Below, one piece after another: positions 9,167 to 19,125 of a stretch of 64,000 nucleotides of DNA. The number at the start of each line of letters is the position of its first letter. Position 1 is the first letter of the stretch. Under the pieces are notes generated by a model. That model ran no database searches, was not told the origin of the DNA, and was given only the letters and a program-made list of their open reading frames with translations. Origin of the DNA: Mucilaginibacter sp. SG564 (lineage in GTDB: Bacteria; Bacteroidota; Bacteroidia; Sphingobacteriales; Sphingobacteriaceae); the NCBI RefSeq assembly GCF_013149275.1, contig NZ_JABGNA010000011.1:124001-188000 (forward strand), written 5' to 3'. A program made the position numbers and the translations under genes.

Positions 9167-11479
9167 TCAGTCCTTGTATTCCAATTGCTTTTTAAGCACT
9201 ATGTTGTTAGCGGCTTTAGCAATCATTACATCAAATGACCCGGGTTCGGTAACTTGTTTCATTTGACGGTTCCAGATAGCGATATCCTTAGCACTAATAG
9301 TAAAACTAACCGTTTTTACTTCTCCCGGTTCGATAGCTATTTTGCTGAAACGTTTCAATGACATCACCGGTGTGCTCACTGAATTAACCTTGTTGCCCAG
9401 GTATAATTGCACCACCTCCTTACCAGCCAGATTACCTGTATTTTTTACATCGACGGAAATAGTTACCTGCTCATTTTTGCCGAACCTGGCCTTTGATACC
9501 TTAAGGTTGCTATAATCAAATGAAGTATAACTTAACCCAAAACCGAAGGCAAACAAGGGGTCTGTCGATGAAAACACATAATCACGTCCTGGTTTTTCAA
9601 CAGTTCCAGGTTCACGATTATTCCCTCTTGATGAAGCTACATAATTGTAAAATACCGGAATATGTCCAGTAGATTGTGGGATACTCATGTTAAGCCTGCC
9701 AGATGGATTTACTTTGCCAAACAAAATATTGGCAAGAGCGGTGCCCCCTCTTTCGCCGGGATACCAGGCCTCCAAAATAGCCGGAACGTTTTCCTTTTCC
9801 CAGCTAATGCTCCATGGGCGGCCATTTTCCAATACCAGTATAACCGGTTTACCGGTTTTATATACAGCCTGCAACAGTTCGCGCTGAACACCTTGCGGAC
9901 TAATATCCGTAACATCATATCCCTCGCCGCAGGTAAAAGGATCTTTTGGCTCATTGCCTGGTGCTTGTCCATTCCAACCAACCCCTTGAAATACTACGCT
10001 GGTTGTACCCAAAACTACTACTACTGCGTCGCTTTCCTGGGCGGTTTTCACTGCTTCGTCAAAACCACTCTTATCTAAACCAGTGAGTTCACAACCTTTG
10101 GCATAATTTACCTTAATACTATTACCCGCAAATTGTTTAATACCTTCCAATACATTAACACCGGATAGATTATCCCGGGTGAAACTATAATCGCCGTATT
10201 GAACTTTATTGGCATTAGGGCCAATAACTGCTATTGATTTCAGTTTGCTGATATTCAGGGGCAACAGGTTATTATCATTTTTCAATAATACTATAGACTC
10301 TTCGGCTATTTGCTGCGACAATCTAATATGATCGGGCGTATGTACCCTATCTTTAATAAGCGCGGTATCGGCCAGTGGCTTTTCAAATAAACCTGCCTTA
10401 AATTTCATGGTCAGAATACGGGCCACTGCAGTATCAATTTGCGACCCTTTGAGCTTGCCGGCTTTAACCAATTCAATCAGATGAGGGTATACATCAGGAC
10501 GCGCTGCCTCCAGGTCGACCCCCGCCTTCATGCCCAACAAAGCAGCTTCTGTCGCGTCTTTGGCTATTTTATGAAAATCGTATAATTGGCTAAGGCCGCC
10601 GTAATCAGAGAAAACATAACCTTTAAAACCCCACTCTTTTCTTAACACCTGTTTCAACAAAAACTCGTTGCTGTGTGCAGGGATACCGTCAATTTCATTA
10701 TACGAAGGCATAATAGCCGCGATATTTGCGTCCTGTACCACATCCCTGAAAGGTGCCAAAAACATGGAGCGCAATTCGCGTTCGCCAATTTCGGCGGGTG
10801 CAAGGTTAATACCGGCTATGGGTTTACTATACGCGGCAAAATGCTTGCCCGTACACATGATCTTATCAAAAGCAAAACTATTGCGGGTATCTTTCGGATC
10901 GCCTTGCATACCCCTTACGAATGCCGAGCCAAGCTGACCAACCAAGTAAGGATCTTCAGCAAAACACTCCTCTACCCTGCCGTAACGGGCATCCCGGATG
11001 AGATCAAACAATGGAGACAGCGCTTCATCAACTCCGGAAGTAGAGGCTTCACGGGAGATAGCCTGCCCCATTTGCTCAATGAGGGCCGGATTCCAGGTGC
11101 TACCTTGTGCTATAGCCTGAGGAAAGGTAGTTGCCCCTGCCGCCAATTGCCCGTGTAAACATTCACCAATTTGTATTGGCGGAATACCCAGGCGGGTTTG
11201 CTCGCGGCTATATTTTTTTGCCGCCGCCGATTTTAAGGCTACATCCCTCACATTGGTAAAAGGGCTTTCCAAAACGCCAAAAGCTATTTTGCTGTTTTTC
11301 GCTTCAGATAATGACGACATACACATCTGGCCCACTTTCTCTTCAAGTGTCATCCGCTTTAAAAGATCAGTTACGCGTTGCGCTACCGGCGCTTTCGGAT
11401 TTTTATAGATTTGGGCGTTGGCTGCCAAAGCAAGCCCTACAGTACAGCCAAATAAGAAAAGTGATTTACCGTTTAACAT
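9167..11479 (-). CDS. Glycoside hydrolase family 3 beta-glucosidase/xylosidase
   Basis: About 770 residues from the ATG at 11479; a TTG 45 bases upstream is in frame, but the ATG gives a clean signal peptide (MLNGKSLFLFGCTVGLALAANAQ), so the enzyme is exported, probably periplasmic. Order of domains: GH3 N-terminal TIM barrel (about 30-330) with GKHFAAYS and the catalytic nucleophile Asp in KGYVFSDYGG (about residue 292); GH3 C-terminal domain (about 380-610); fibronectin III-like domain at the end (GKEVVQLYLGNKV). The family hydrolyses beta-linked glucosides or xylosides from non-reducing ends. It probably processes oligosaccharides imported by a nearby SusCD pair. The precise substrate is not readable. 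Confidence 0.93.
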   Translation of the reverse strand: MLNGKSLFLFGCTVGLALAANAQIYKNPKAPVAQRVTDLLKRMTLEEKVGQMCMSSLSEAKNSKIAFGVLESPFTNVRDVALKSAAAKKYSREQTRLGIPPIQIGECLHGQLAAGATTFPQAIAQGSTWNPALIEQMGQAISREASTSGVDEALSPLFDLIRDARYGRVEECFAEDPYLVGQLGSAFVRGMQGDPKDTRNSFAFDKIMCTGKHFAAYSKPIAGINLAPAEIGERELRSMFLAPFRDVVQDANIAAIMPSYNEIDGIPAHSNEFLLKQVLRKEWGFKGYVFSDYGGLSQLYDFHKIAKDATEAALLGMKAGVDLEAARPDVYPHLIELVKAGKLKGSQIDTAVARILTMKFKAGLFEKPLADTALIKDRVHTPDHIRLSQQIAEESIVLLKNDNNLLPLNISKLKSIAVIGPNANKVQYGDYSFTRDNLSGVNVLEGIKQFAGNSIKVNYAKGCELTGLDKSGFDEAVKTAQESDAVVVVLGTTSVVFQGVGWNGQAPGNEPKDPFTCGEGYDVTDISPQGVQRELLQAVYKTGKPVILVLENGRPWSISWEKENVPAILEAWYPGERGGTALANILFGKVNPSGRLNMSIPQSTGHIPVFYNYVASSRGNNREPGTVEKPGRDYVFSSTDPLFAFGFGLSYTSFDYSNLKVSKARFGKNEQVTISVDVKNTGNLAGKEVVQLYLGNKVNSVSTPVMSLKRFSKIAIEPGEVKTVSFTISAKDIAIWNRQMKQVTEPGSFDVMIAKAANNIVLKKQLEYKD

Positions 11480-11594
11480 TTGATTGATTGATGTTATGCT
11501 AAAATGTGCTACAATCGATTGCAATTTAAATTAAAATACCTTATTGTTTAAATAAATCTTACTATAATGGTTTACCTGGAACAAAGGGGCTACA

Positions 11595-11602
11595 CAAACA
11601 TA
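11595..11602 (-). promoter_or_regulatory. Candidate -7 box of the GH3 gene
   Basis: TATGTTTG on the minus strand fits the Bacteroidota -7 consensus TAnnTTTG and lies about 115 bases upstream of the GH3 ATG. No clear -33 TTTG is visible at the expected distance, so the call is tentative. Confidence 0.3.
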
Positions 11603-11723
11603 TAAAATTCCTACTAATAGAAAAATGGCACTTGATCGGACTTATCAATGTAAAAAACATGTTGTAATTAAACATATAGCTAATAATATTGTAGCTTACC
11701 TGACATTAACCCACTCGATAGTT

Positions 11724-12923
11724 ATGTTTTCAAAATTTTATACATCGTTAGTCTTAGGCGCCAGTCTTTTATCACTAACTACAGCCTGTATGGGGCAAAC
11801 CGGTGAGCCAGTAGAAAAAAACAAAGCCAATAGCAATTATAAACCGGCCTTTGCCGGACAAACGCGCATTGGAAGCGTTAAAACTAAAACTCCCTATACG
11901 GCCACAGTGATCAGCACCGAGTTGAAAGGTCCATGGGGTATTCATGTTTTACCCGACGGCCGCCTGCTGATCAGCAGTAAACCCGGAACTATGCAAATAG
12001 TAAAAACCGACGGTAAAATTGATAAAACCATTACCGGTTTCCCCGAGGTACAATTTGCTGGTCAGGGCGGTTTACTGGATGTAAACATCGATCCGGATTT
12101 TATCAAAAACCGGATGATTTACTGGACCTATGCCCAGCCCGGCGACGGAGCCACGCTGGCAGTAGCCAAGGGTAAATTATCGGCTGATGAAACCAAACTC
12201 GAAAACGTCCGTGTGATATTTGAAGCCACCCCACGTTACAAGGGGGCCGGTCAGTTTGGCTCTCGTCTTTTATTTGATAAAAAAGGAAATATTTTTGTAA
12301 GTACCGGCGACCGAATGGCTGATGATATACGTGTGAAAGCCCAAGACCTAAGCGCAACTACCGGTAAGGTCATCCACATTACTAAAGACGGTAAACCCGT
12401 TGCCGATAACCCATTTATTGGTAAAGCCGGCGCTAAACCCGAAATATATGCTCTGGGTTTTCGTAATCCTGATGGCTTTTCTATAAACCCTGTTACCGGC
12501 GACCTTTGGGAGGCTGAGTTTGGCCCTCGCGGTGGCGACGAGATCAACCTGATTAAACCAGGTGGTAATTATGGATGGCCGTACGTTACTTATGGTATAG
12601 AATATAGCGGACAAAAAGTATATGATGGCATTCAGCAAAAAAAGGGCACCATACAACCAGTTTATTACTGGGACCCGGTTATTTCGCCTGGCTGCATGAT
12701 GTTTTATACCGGCAATATTGCCGAGTGGAAAAACAACTTATTTGTAGGCGGACTGAGCGGACAACACATCATTCGCCTGGTAATTAAAGACAACAAAGTT
12801 GTAGGTGAAGAACGTTTACTGGCTGATAAAAATGAGCGCTGGCGCTGCATGGCTACCGGTAAGGATGGTGCCATTTACGCCGCGACCGACGCAGGTAAAT
12901 TATATAAGATAGCTAAGCAATAA
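11724..12923 (+). CDS. PQQ-dependent sugar dehydrogenase (glucose/sorbosone dehydrogenase family) lipoprotein
   Basis: About 399 residues from the ATG at 11724. An in-frame ATG at 11625 would add 33 residues before the signal peptide, so the downstream start is preferred. The signal peptide MFSKFYTSLVLGASLLSL ends at the lipobox LTTAC. The body is a six-bladed beta-propeller of the soluble aldose dehydrogenase type (YliI/Asd-like): GPWGIHVLPDGRLLIS, GQGGLLDVNIDPDF, GSRLLFDKKGNIFVSTGDR, YALGFRNPDGFSINP, and GPRGGDEINLIKPGGNYGWP. The family oxidises aldoses at C1 with PQQ and calcium in the periplasm. No PQQ synthesis genes are in the window, so the cofactor must come from elsewhere. Confidence 0.9.
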   Translation: MFSKFYTSLVLGASLLSLTTACMGQTGEPVEKNKANSNYKPAFAGQTRIGSVKTKTPYTATVISTELKGPWGIHVLPDGRLLISSKPGTMQIVKTDGKIDKTITGFPEVQFAGQGGLLDVNIDPDFIKNRMIYWTYAQPGDGATLAVAKGKLSADETKLENVRVIFEATPRYKGAGQFGSRLLFDKKGNIFVSTGDRMADDIRVKAQDLSATTGKVIHITKDGKPVADNPFIGKAGAKPEIYALGFRNPDGFSINPVTGDLWEAEFGPRGGDEINLIKPGGNYGWPYVTYGIEYSGQKVYDGIQQKKGTIQPVYYWDPVISPGCMMFYTGNIAEWKNNLFVGGLSGQHIIRLVIKDNKVVGEERLLADKNERWRCMATGKDGAIYAATDAGKLYKIAKQ

Positions 12924-13124
12924 GGCGTCTTCGCTTCCGCTTTTCAATTGCAGGATATCGATGCTGTCAATAGTCTTCCGTACCTGTTGTAAAATAGTTT
13001 AAATTGTTTTTTTAAATATATCCTCATTTATAATAAAAGTAAAATTTCAACCCGACAAAACAACTACTATAACGTTGTGGTTACGCCATAGCCCTCATTC
13101 AATTACACTGCGGTCAAATACCGA

Positions 13125-13168
13125 CCAACAAAAAACGGCCGATCAAATGACCGGCCGTTTTTTGTTGG
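13125..13168. terminator. Bidirectional terminator between convergent genes
   Basis: CCAACAAAAAACGGCCG at 13125-13141 pairs perfectly with CGGCCGTTTTTTGTTGG at 13152-13168 around a 10-base loop. The AAAAAA/TTTTTT flanks of the GC core make it work in both directions. It serves the PQQ dehydrogenase (plus) and the SusCD B operon (minus). Confidence 0.9.
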
Positions 13169-13180
13169 TTCTTCCTTTTA

Positions 13181-14662
13181 TTAAGGATTAGGCTGCATCA
13201 GTTTGTTGGTCTGAAGTTCTACGCCAGATATGGGCCAGATGTAATTAGATGCCGTTACGGCAACGGCAGGTGAACTACCCTGCGGCCCCGATTTGGCAGG
13301 AAGCGCCTGCCCGGTACGGAACAGATCGGTAAGTCTGAAACCCTCTCCTAACAGCTCTATCCTACGTTCGGTCAGTATCGTACTGATCAAATTGGCCTGT
13401 AAACCGATATCCGCCGGATCGAAAGTAAAAGCAGGATCAGAGCGATGCCTTACTGCATTCAATAGAGCACTTGCGTTGGCCAGATCGCCTGTCCTGGCAT
13501 AAGCCTCTGCCGCATTCAATAACACCTCGCTATATCTTAATACAGGTACATAATCTGTAAAGGGAGACGGCGTTTTGTATTTGGTCAGGTAATTAACCGT
13601 GCCCACTTTGGTAATAAATCCTTTGCGTGCGTCGGTAGAGGCAGCTCCACTTAATGCGGCATTGGCATATATACCGGCTGTGTTTAAGTAATACTCGCCG
13701 TTACCTGGGCTCGAAGTAAAGTAATAGGCCAGTTGATTTTGCGTACCTGGGGCATCGCTGGTGCTAAATGGCAAAAACAATAAACCCTCAGCCCCTGTAT
13801 ATGAGCCATTAAAAACAGTTACGATGCTACTTTCCAATTTGCTGCCACCAGTTGGAGATTGATATGGAGCGGTCGTGCTGATCAGTTTAGCGGTTTCTGT
13901 GAGCACTTTAGCATAATTTGCTTGTGCCAAATACACCCTTGCTTTTAAAGCTATGGCCGTATTTTTAAACGCCCGTGTTGCACCGGTAGCAGTCGCTTGA
14001 GTTGCTGGCAGTTTGGTTTCCGCATCGTCCAGGTCTTTTAATATTTGCGTGTATACTTGTGCAACTGTACTCCTGGCCAGATCATTTTTCCCTGCACCGG
14101 TCAAATCTGTTTCTGCCAACAGGCGCAGCGGCAAACCAGGACTTGCCCCTCCGTCAAAAACGTAAGGCTTAGCATAGGTTTGCACTAACGCAAAATAAGA
14201 TAGTGCTCTTAAAAACTCGGCCTCGCCAATATATTGGTTAGCAGTTGCCGCATCAACTTTTGACAGGTTAGCATTAAGCCCTACCAGGAAAACATTAACC
14301 CGGTTAATAGCTGTGTAGCCTGCACTCCAGAGATTAACCACCTCGTTGGTATTGGAGTTTACATTTTGATTCCATGTATCTAAACCGGTAACGCCATTGG
14401 GTTTATTTACGATAAACTCCTCCCCTCTTATCTCGTTATAGATCACATAGCGGCCTCCGTAAAACTGCCCGCTTTTAACACCCGAATATAAGCCGTTCAC
14501 CTGGCTTAAAATCCTGGCCGGTGTATCAAATGCTTTAGAATCAATGATACTTGTGGTTGGCGATGGCGTTAATAGATCCTTTTTGCAGGAATTGCCCATC
14601 ACCATGGTCAATGCCAGTACTGCGGCATTGACGGTATATTTATATTTCTTTATTGTTATCAT
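13181..14662 (-). CDS. SusD/RagB-family glycan-binding lipoprotein (pair B)
   Basis: 493 residues. A signal peptide ends in the lipobox cysteine of GNSCKK (about residue 26). SusD features are IGEAEFLRALSYFALVQTYAKPYVF (N-terminal domain), RYSEVLLNAAEAYARTGDLANA, and ILTERRIELLGEGFRLTDLFRTG near the C-terminus. The protein is expected on the cell surface as the lid of SusC B, 11 bases upstream in the operon. It is among the shorter members of the family. The ligand is unknown. Confidence 0.95.
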   Translation of the reverse strand: MITIKKYKYTVNAAVLALTMVMGNSCKKDLLTPSPTTSIIDSKAFDTPARILSQVNGLYSGVKSGQFYGGRYVIYNEIRGEEFIVNKPNGVTGLDTWNQNVNSNTNEVVNLWSAGYTAINRVNVFLVGLNANLSKVDAATANQYIGEAEFLRALSYFALVQTYAKPYVFDGGASPGLPLRLLAETDLTGAGKNDLARSTVAQVYTQILKDLDDAETKLPATQATATGATRAFKNTAIALKARVYLAQANYAKVLTETAKLISTTAPYQSPTGGSKLESSIVTVFNGSYTGAEGLLFLPFSTSDAPGTQNQLAYYFTSSPGNGEYYLNTAGIYANAALSGAASTDARKGFITKVGTVNYLTKYKTPSPFTDYVPVLRYSEVLLNAAEAYARTGDLANASALLNAVRHRSDPAFTFDPADIGLQANLISTILTERRIELLGEGFRLTDLFRTGQALPAKSGPQGSSPAVAVTASNYIWPISGVELQTNKLMQPNP

Positions 14663-14673
14663 GATCGTAAAAA

Positions 14674-17600
14674 TTAAAATCCCACATTTAAACCGAATGT
14701 AAATATCCTGCTGGAAGGCACTGTATTGCGGTCGATACCGGGTGCCAGGTTTGAGTTACCGTTGGATGATACTTCGGGATCAGAACCTTTGTAACCAGTA
14801 ACCACCGCCAGATTGGTAGCCTGTACGTATACCCTCAAAGAAGAAATGCCAGCGCGGTTAACCAACCTTGTGGGTAGCTTATATCCCAGGGCAACGTTTT
14901 TAAGTTTTGCGTAGGATCCGTTCTGCACATTGGAAGAGTTTGGTATGGCCGATCCGTTAGAGTAGTTATCACCATACACCACTTTAGGAATGTCGGTAAC
15001 CTGGCCAGGTGTAGTCCAGCGTCTTAAAATACCGGTTTCATTGTTCCAGAACCGCTGGTCGCGGAGGGTGGCCTGTGTTCCGTTGTATATTTTATTACCT
15101 CCCGAAAAGGTAATACCAATGTTTAAATCAAAACTCTTATAAGTAAAAGTGTTGTTTAAACCGCCATAATAGGTTGGGATGGCTCTTCCTGCTATGCGGC
15201 CATCCAGCGTACCATCAATGGCCGGGGCTACTGTACCATCAAGATAGGTCCATTTTGATGGCGTACCCACCTGGTTATACTGCACTTTCTGACCAAATCG
15301 GTTAATGAAGATGCGCTGACCATTAGCTGGGTTTACCCCATCAACCGGCACCACAAAAATTGAACCCAGTGTATAGCCCACACGGGTAACGCTCGCCGTT
15401 TCCAGGCCCGAGGTTACGCCATAGATATCTGAATTGCCCTGCGCCAAAGCGGTAACTTTATTGCTAAGTGTGCTGATGTTAAAGTTCGTAGTCCAGCTGA
15501 AGTTGTTTTTGACTATGTTTCTGGAGGTGAAATTCAATTCAAACCCACGATTGTACATCGAGCCTACGTTGGCTGCAATAGTATTACCAGGTATACCCCG
15601 CGACGGCGATTGCGGTGCATTCAGGATCAGGTTATTGATACTGTTGTTATAATAATCAAGCTCTGCCTGTATGCGTCCTTTAAACAAGCCAAAGCTGATA
15701 CCTATATCTGTTTTTTTACTGGTTTCCCATTTCAGATTAGAGTTACCTGCCTGGTTAAAATAAACCGTTCCGGCGCTGCCGTACAAGCCCGAATTATATA
15801 AGGATAAAGATGCAAAATCGCCCACGCCAACGTTACCTACTACACCATAACTGCCTTTAAGTTTAAGGTCCTCGAAGATGCTGCCCAGGCGCGATTGTTT
15901 AAAAAAGTCCTCTTCGGCTATATTCCAACCAACAGAACCTCCGCCAAAATTACCATACTTGTTATTGGCCGATAATCCGGAAAAACCATCACGTCTGAAA
16001 CTTCCGCTTAACAGATATTTTTTGTCATAGCTATAATTAAGATTTGCAAAATAAGACCTAAAGCCATTTTCAGATTGAAAATTCCCCGTGGTGGCGTCGC
16101 TCAATACATTCAAAAAATTTCCTTGAAAATTATTAAAATATGAATCGGCTAAATTTGTTCGCTGTGTACCGGTACCTACGTTGGTGGTATGATACTCTTC
16201 ATAACCTATATAAGTATCAATGTTATTTTTTCCTAAATCCACAATGTACTCCAGCTTATTGGTCAAATCTCTGCGATTATACTCCTGGAAGGTATTTAAC
16301 GCCAAGCCGTTTGAACTTTGGCCGTCACCAGCTATCGGGTTTTGAAAAGTGGTATTGGCAATATTAAGTTTGTTAATGCTGTACTGGGTTCTAAATTTCA
16401 GGCCCTTTACTAATTCCCATTCACCATATAAATCGCCAATTACGTTGGTATTACCCGAGGTATACTTATCCAGATCAAGCAATACCAGCGCGTTGGGGTA
16501 ATTATTAGCAATGGTATTGGCGCCCAAGCCCAAGGTTCCTGTGCTGGTGATGTTATAAGAGCCATCCGGGTTGCGCGGAGCCACATTTGGGTTTAGCACC
16601 AAAGGCAAACGGGCCAATCCACCGGTATTATAAGCCTGTCCGGGTAATGAACCGCTGTTTGGGCCTTTACCTAAGGAGTTACTATAGCTAAAATTGGTTC
16701 CTATAGTAATGGATTTCGACAAATGATGATCCAGGTTGCCCCTGAATATCTTCCGTTCAAACGAATTGGTTTTGATAAAACTCTCCTGGTTGCTGTAGCC
16801 TGTAGATACGAAATAAGAGGTTTTTTCTGTAGCCCCAGAAAAATTAAGGTTATGATTGTGCGATAAGCCTGTTTGATAAACAACCTTATACCAATCCGTA
16901 TTAATTTCGTTGCCATCAGCATCTTTTTGAATAGCGAAGCCCGGAGCCAGGCCGGCATTGGCGCGGGCTTCGTTCTTCAATTCAACGTATTGATCGGCAT
17001 TAAGTAATTTAGGCAGGTTAAAAGCCTTGTTTATACCCACCCAACCATCATAATTAACCTGTGTTTTGCCTAATTTTCCTTTTTTTGTTGTGATAACCAC
17101 CACACCGTTAGCGGCCCTTGATCCATAAATAGCTGTGGCCGAAGCATCTTTCAGAACAAAAACCGATTCGATATCATTAGGATTAATATCACCCAGCGGG
17201 TTGCTGGAGGCACTATTGGCCACCGTATTGGTGCTGGTAAAAACAGGTACGTTATCAATAATGATTAAAGGATAGGAACTTAAAGATATAGAGTTAAAAC
17301 CCCTGATCCTGAAAACCGGCGGATTGTTTAATACACCGTTTGGCTGTATAATATTTACCCCCGCTGCCTGCCCCGCCAAAGCCTGATCAAAACTTTGAAC
17401 CGGTTTATCGGCAATTTGTGCAGCAGTAACTTTAACGGCAGAGCCTGTATAATCCTTCTTGCTTATTTTGGAATAGCCTGATATGACCACTTCAGAAAGC
17501 TGACTGGCTGTTGCCACTAAAGCCACGTTAAGCTTATTTGAAGTTATGGCAACCGTTTGTGAAGTGTAACCTATAAAATTAAGGGTGAGGATTTGTTTCC

Positions 17601-17802
17601 CAGCAGGAACGTTAATGCTAAAATTACCGTTTCCATCAGTTTGGGTACCGATGGAAGTACCTTTTATGGAAACTGAAACGCCCGGTAGCGCGGAGCCATC
17701 GCCGGCATCCTTAACCGTGCCGGTGATCTTACGGGTTTGCGCGTACGCTTGGGTGCATACCAATGCCATAACCCATACTAAGTATAGTATTCTTTTGTTC
17801 AT
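14674..17802 (-). CDS. SusC/RagA-family TonB-linked outer membrane transporter (pair B)
   Basis: 1042 residues. A signal peptide (MNKRILYLVWVMALVCTQAYAQ) is followed by a carboxypeptidase-regulatory-like domain (about 24-105), the signature SQLSEVVISGYSKISKK, a plug domain (about 115-235) with SATAIYGSRAANGVVVITTKKG, and a beta-barrel ending in FGLNVGF. There is no STN domain. It pairs with SusD B 11 bases downstream. No glycoside hydrolase and no regulator lie in this unit. A palindrome sits about 65 bases upstream of its start (listed separately). Confidence 0.96.
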   Translation of the reverse strand: MNKRILYLVWVMALVCTQAYAQTRKITGTVKDAGDGSALPGVSVSIKGTSIGTQTDGNGNFSINVPAGKQILTLNFIGYTSQTVAITSNKLNVALVATASQLSEVVISGYSKISKKDYTGSAVKVTAAQIADKPVQSFDQALAGQAAGVNIIQPNGVLNNPPVFRIRGFNSISLSSYPLIIIDNVPVFTSTNTVANSASSNPLGDINPNDIESVFVLKDASATAIYGSRAANGVVVITTKKGKLGKTQVNYDGWVGINKAFNLPKLLNADQYVELKNEARANAGLAPGFAIQKDADGNEINTDWYKVVYQTGLSHNHNLNFSGATEKTSYFVSTGYSNQESFIKTNSFERKIFRGNLDHHLSKSITIGTNFSYSNSLGKGPNSGSLPGQAYNTGGLARLPLVLNPNVAPRNPDGSYNITSTGTLGLGANTIANNYPNALVLLDLDKYTSGNTNVIGDLYGEWELVKGLKFRTQYSINKLNIANTTFQNPIAGDGQSSNGLALNTFQEYNRRDLTNKLEYIVDLGKNNIDTYIGYEEYHTTNVGTGTQRTNLADSYFNNFQGNFLNVLSDATTGNFQSENGFRSYFANLNYSYDKKYLLSGSFRRDGFSGLSANNKYGNFGGGSVGWNIAEEDFFKQSRLGSIFEDLKLKGSYGVVGNVGVGDFASLSLYNSGLYGSAGTVYFNQAGNSNLKWETSKKTDIGISFGLFKGRIQAELDYYNNSINNLILNAPQSPSRGIPGNTIAANVGSMYNRGFELNFTSRNIVKNNFSWTTNFNISTLSNKVTALAQGNSDIYGVTSGLETASVTRVGYTLGSIFVVPVDGVNPANGQRIFINRFGQKVQYNQVGTPSKWTYLDGTVAPAIDGTLDGRIAGRAIPTYYGGLNNTFTYKSFDLNIGITFSGGNKIYNGTQATLRDQRFWNNETGILRRWTTPGQVTDIPKVVYGDNYSNGSAIPNSSNVQNGSYAKLKNVALGYKLPTRLVNRAGISSLRVYVQATNLAVVTGYKGSDPEVSSNGNSNLAPGIDRNTVPSSRIFTFGLNVGF

Positions 17803-18601
17803 CGTTAATTGTCGTTAATAGTTAATAGTTAAAATGTTTCGGGAATTGAAACAAGGCTGATCTGATCAGATTTGAATCTGGCTAATTAATTATCTCATAG
17901 TATAGGGATTTATGGGATTGATAATAAGTGAATTAAAGATCTTTAGAAACGTATCCGTGGAGTTAGATATAACAACACCGGCGATGAGCTATTTTTTTAT
18001 AGGAGGTATAGCTGTGGCAGATAGCAGAAGATTGCGGGGATTGTAAAAGACAAGGCATCATAGATAATAGTATTAAAAAGATGTGTTATGATTAAATTAT
18101 GGTAACATATCATACAAAATATTACGCCATACCAAATTTAAGACTAAAATTAAACCAGTATGATTAAATATAAATCACAATTTTTATATCAAAATAAAAA
18201 TTCATTAAAAATCAATGCATAAATTAGTAATTTTTATACTAAAATCATATATAAATGAAAAATTTATCCATTATCACAATAAAAATTATATGTAATTTAA
18301 TTTAAGTCAAAAAATACGTTGAATAAATTATATAATTTAGCAAGAACAGTTATACAGCGCGTAACTTACCAGTTCAGCTATCTTATTCTTCTCCGAATTA
18401 TAAAATCAAATGGCAAGAACAAACATATCTGTAAATATATAAAAATCTACTAAATCTATATACATAGTATACATTATTAAATTAACCTCCGCTACTTTTA
18501 GCTACCTGCAGATGCGCTGCCAATTCTCATTGTTATATCAATACAATTTGTTTTTTCAGCAACATACCTTAATATTGTACTCCTTGACGATAGCTATTTA
18601 A
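17803..18601. other. AT-rich divergent intergenic region
   Basis: About 800 bases separate SusC B (minus) from a small membrane-protein gene (plus). The stretch 18100-18480 is very AT-rich. Apart from the palindrome at 17860-17880 and tandem TTAATAGTTAATAGTTAA at 17813-17830, I see no structure and no coding frame. Confidence 0.65.
17860..17880. promoter_or_regulatory. Overlapping palindromes upstream of SusC B
   Basis: ATCTGATCAGAT (17860-17871) is a perfect 12-base palindrome and overlaps CAGATTTGAATCTG (17867-17880), a 6+6 inverted repeat. The position 60-80 bases before the SusC B start suits an operator. No regulator gene is adjacent, so the role is inferred. Confidence 0.35.
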
Positions 18602-18973
18602 ATGAGCAGAAAATCGATAAATATCATATTCTTCAGTCTATCGGTGCTCATGCTCCTGATCCGGCCCTACCTGGTCTACCACCTAACCGGGCACAGCATT
18701 AAGGATAAAAACCCTGTTAAAACCAGTTTGCTTCAGCGCCTTATCAAGAAAAAGGAAGAGCATTATGAATACAGGGAAATTGCTGCAGCCGAAACCCACC
18801 ACAAAAAGTTCAGCTTCCGGATTCCTGTAAATCCCTTATCTTTTTTTCAAGTAAAAAACGCACTGCCAGTTTCCGGCTTTTACCTGGTGATCTTCACCGG
18901 CTTAACATCCGTCATATTAGGCAACCGGTATGGAAATCAGCGATATGGTCTTTTATCCTGTCTGCGGATCTGA
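18602..18973 (+). CDS. Small membrane protein of unknown function
   Basis: 123 residues that I do not recognise. Two hydrophobic segments are visible: about residues 8-30 (IIFFSLSVLMLLIRPYLVYH) and about 90-107 (SGFYLVIFTGLTSVILG). Between them is a charged region (LLQRLIKKKEEHYEYREIAAAETHH). The topology would put this basic and acidic loop on one side of the inner membrane. It precedes the deacetylase gene on the same strand by about 150 bases, so it may belong to that cluster or stand alone. The coding potential looks fair, but there is no motif to support a role. Confidence 0.55.
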   Translation: MSRKSINIIFFSLSVLMLLIRPYLVYHLTGHSIKDKNPVKTSLLQRLIKKKEEHYEYREIAAAETHHKKFSFRIPVNPLSFFQVKNALPVSGFYLVIFTGLTSVILGNRYGNQRYGLLSCLRI

Positions 18974-19125
18974 ATGATCACTAAAATTTAACTTAGCCAG
19001 TATTCGTTTATTCGCCAGGTAAATTAACTGGTCGGGTAAGCGCGAAGAGCCTAAACAATGAGCATTATTGAGCCTGTATTGCTTTTATGCTATCGTTGTT
19101 AAACTATTTTAACTTTCTGTACTAT

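Noticed and set aside
9662..11158. Several plus-strand frames of 66-161 codons opposite the GH3 gene
   Set aside because: They are antisense shadows of a clearly coding GH3 gene.
16855..16885. Sequence in SusC B resembling the 30-base repeat of the SusC A leader
   Set aside because: The match is short and falls in codons for a conserved SusC motif (GLSHNHNLNF), so it is probably chance.
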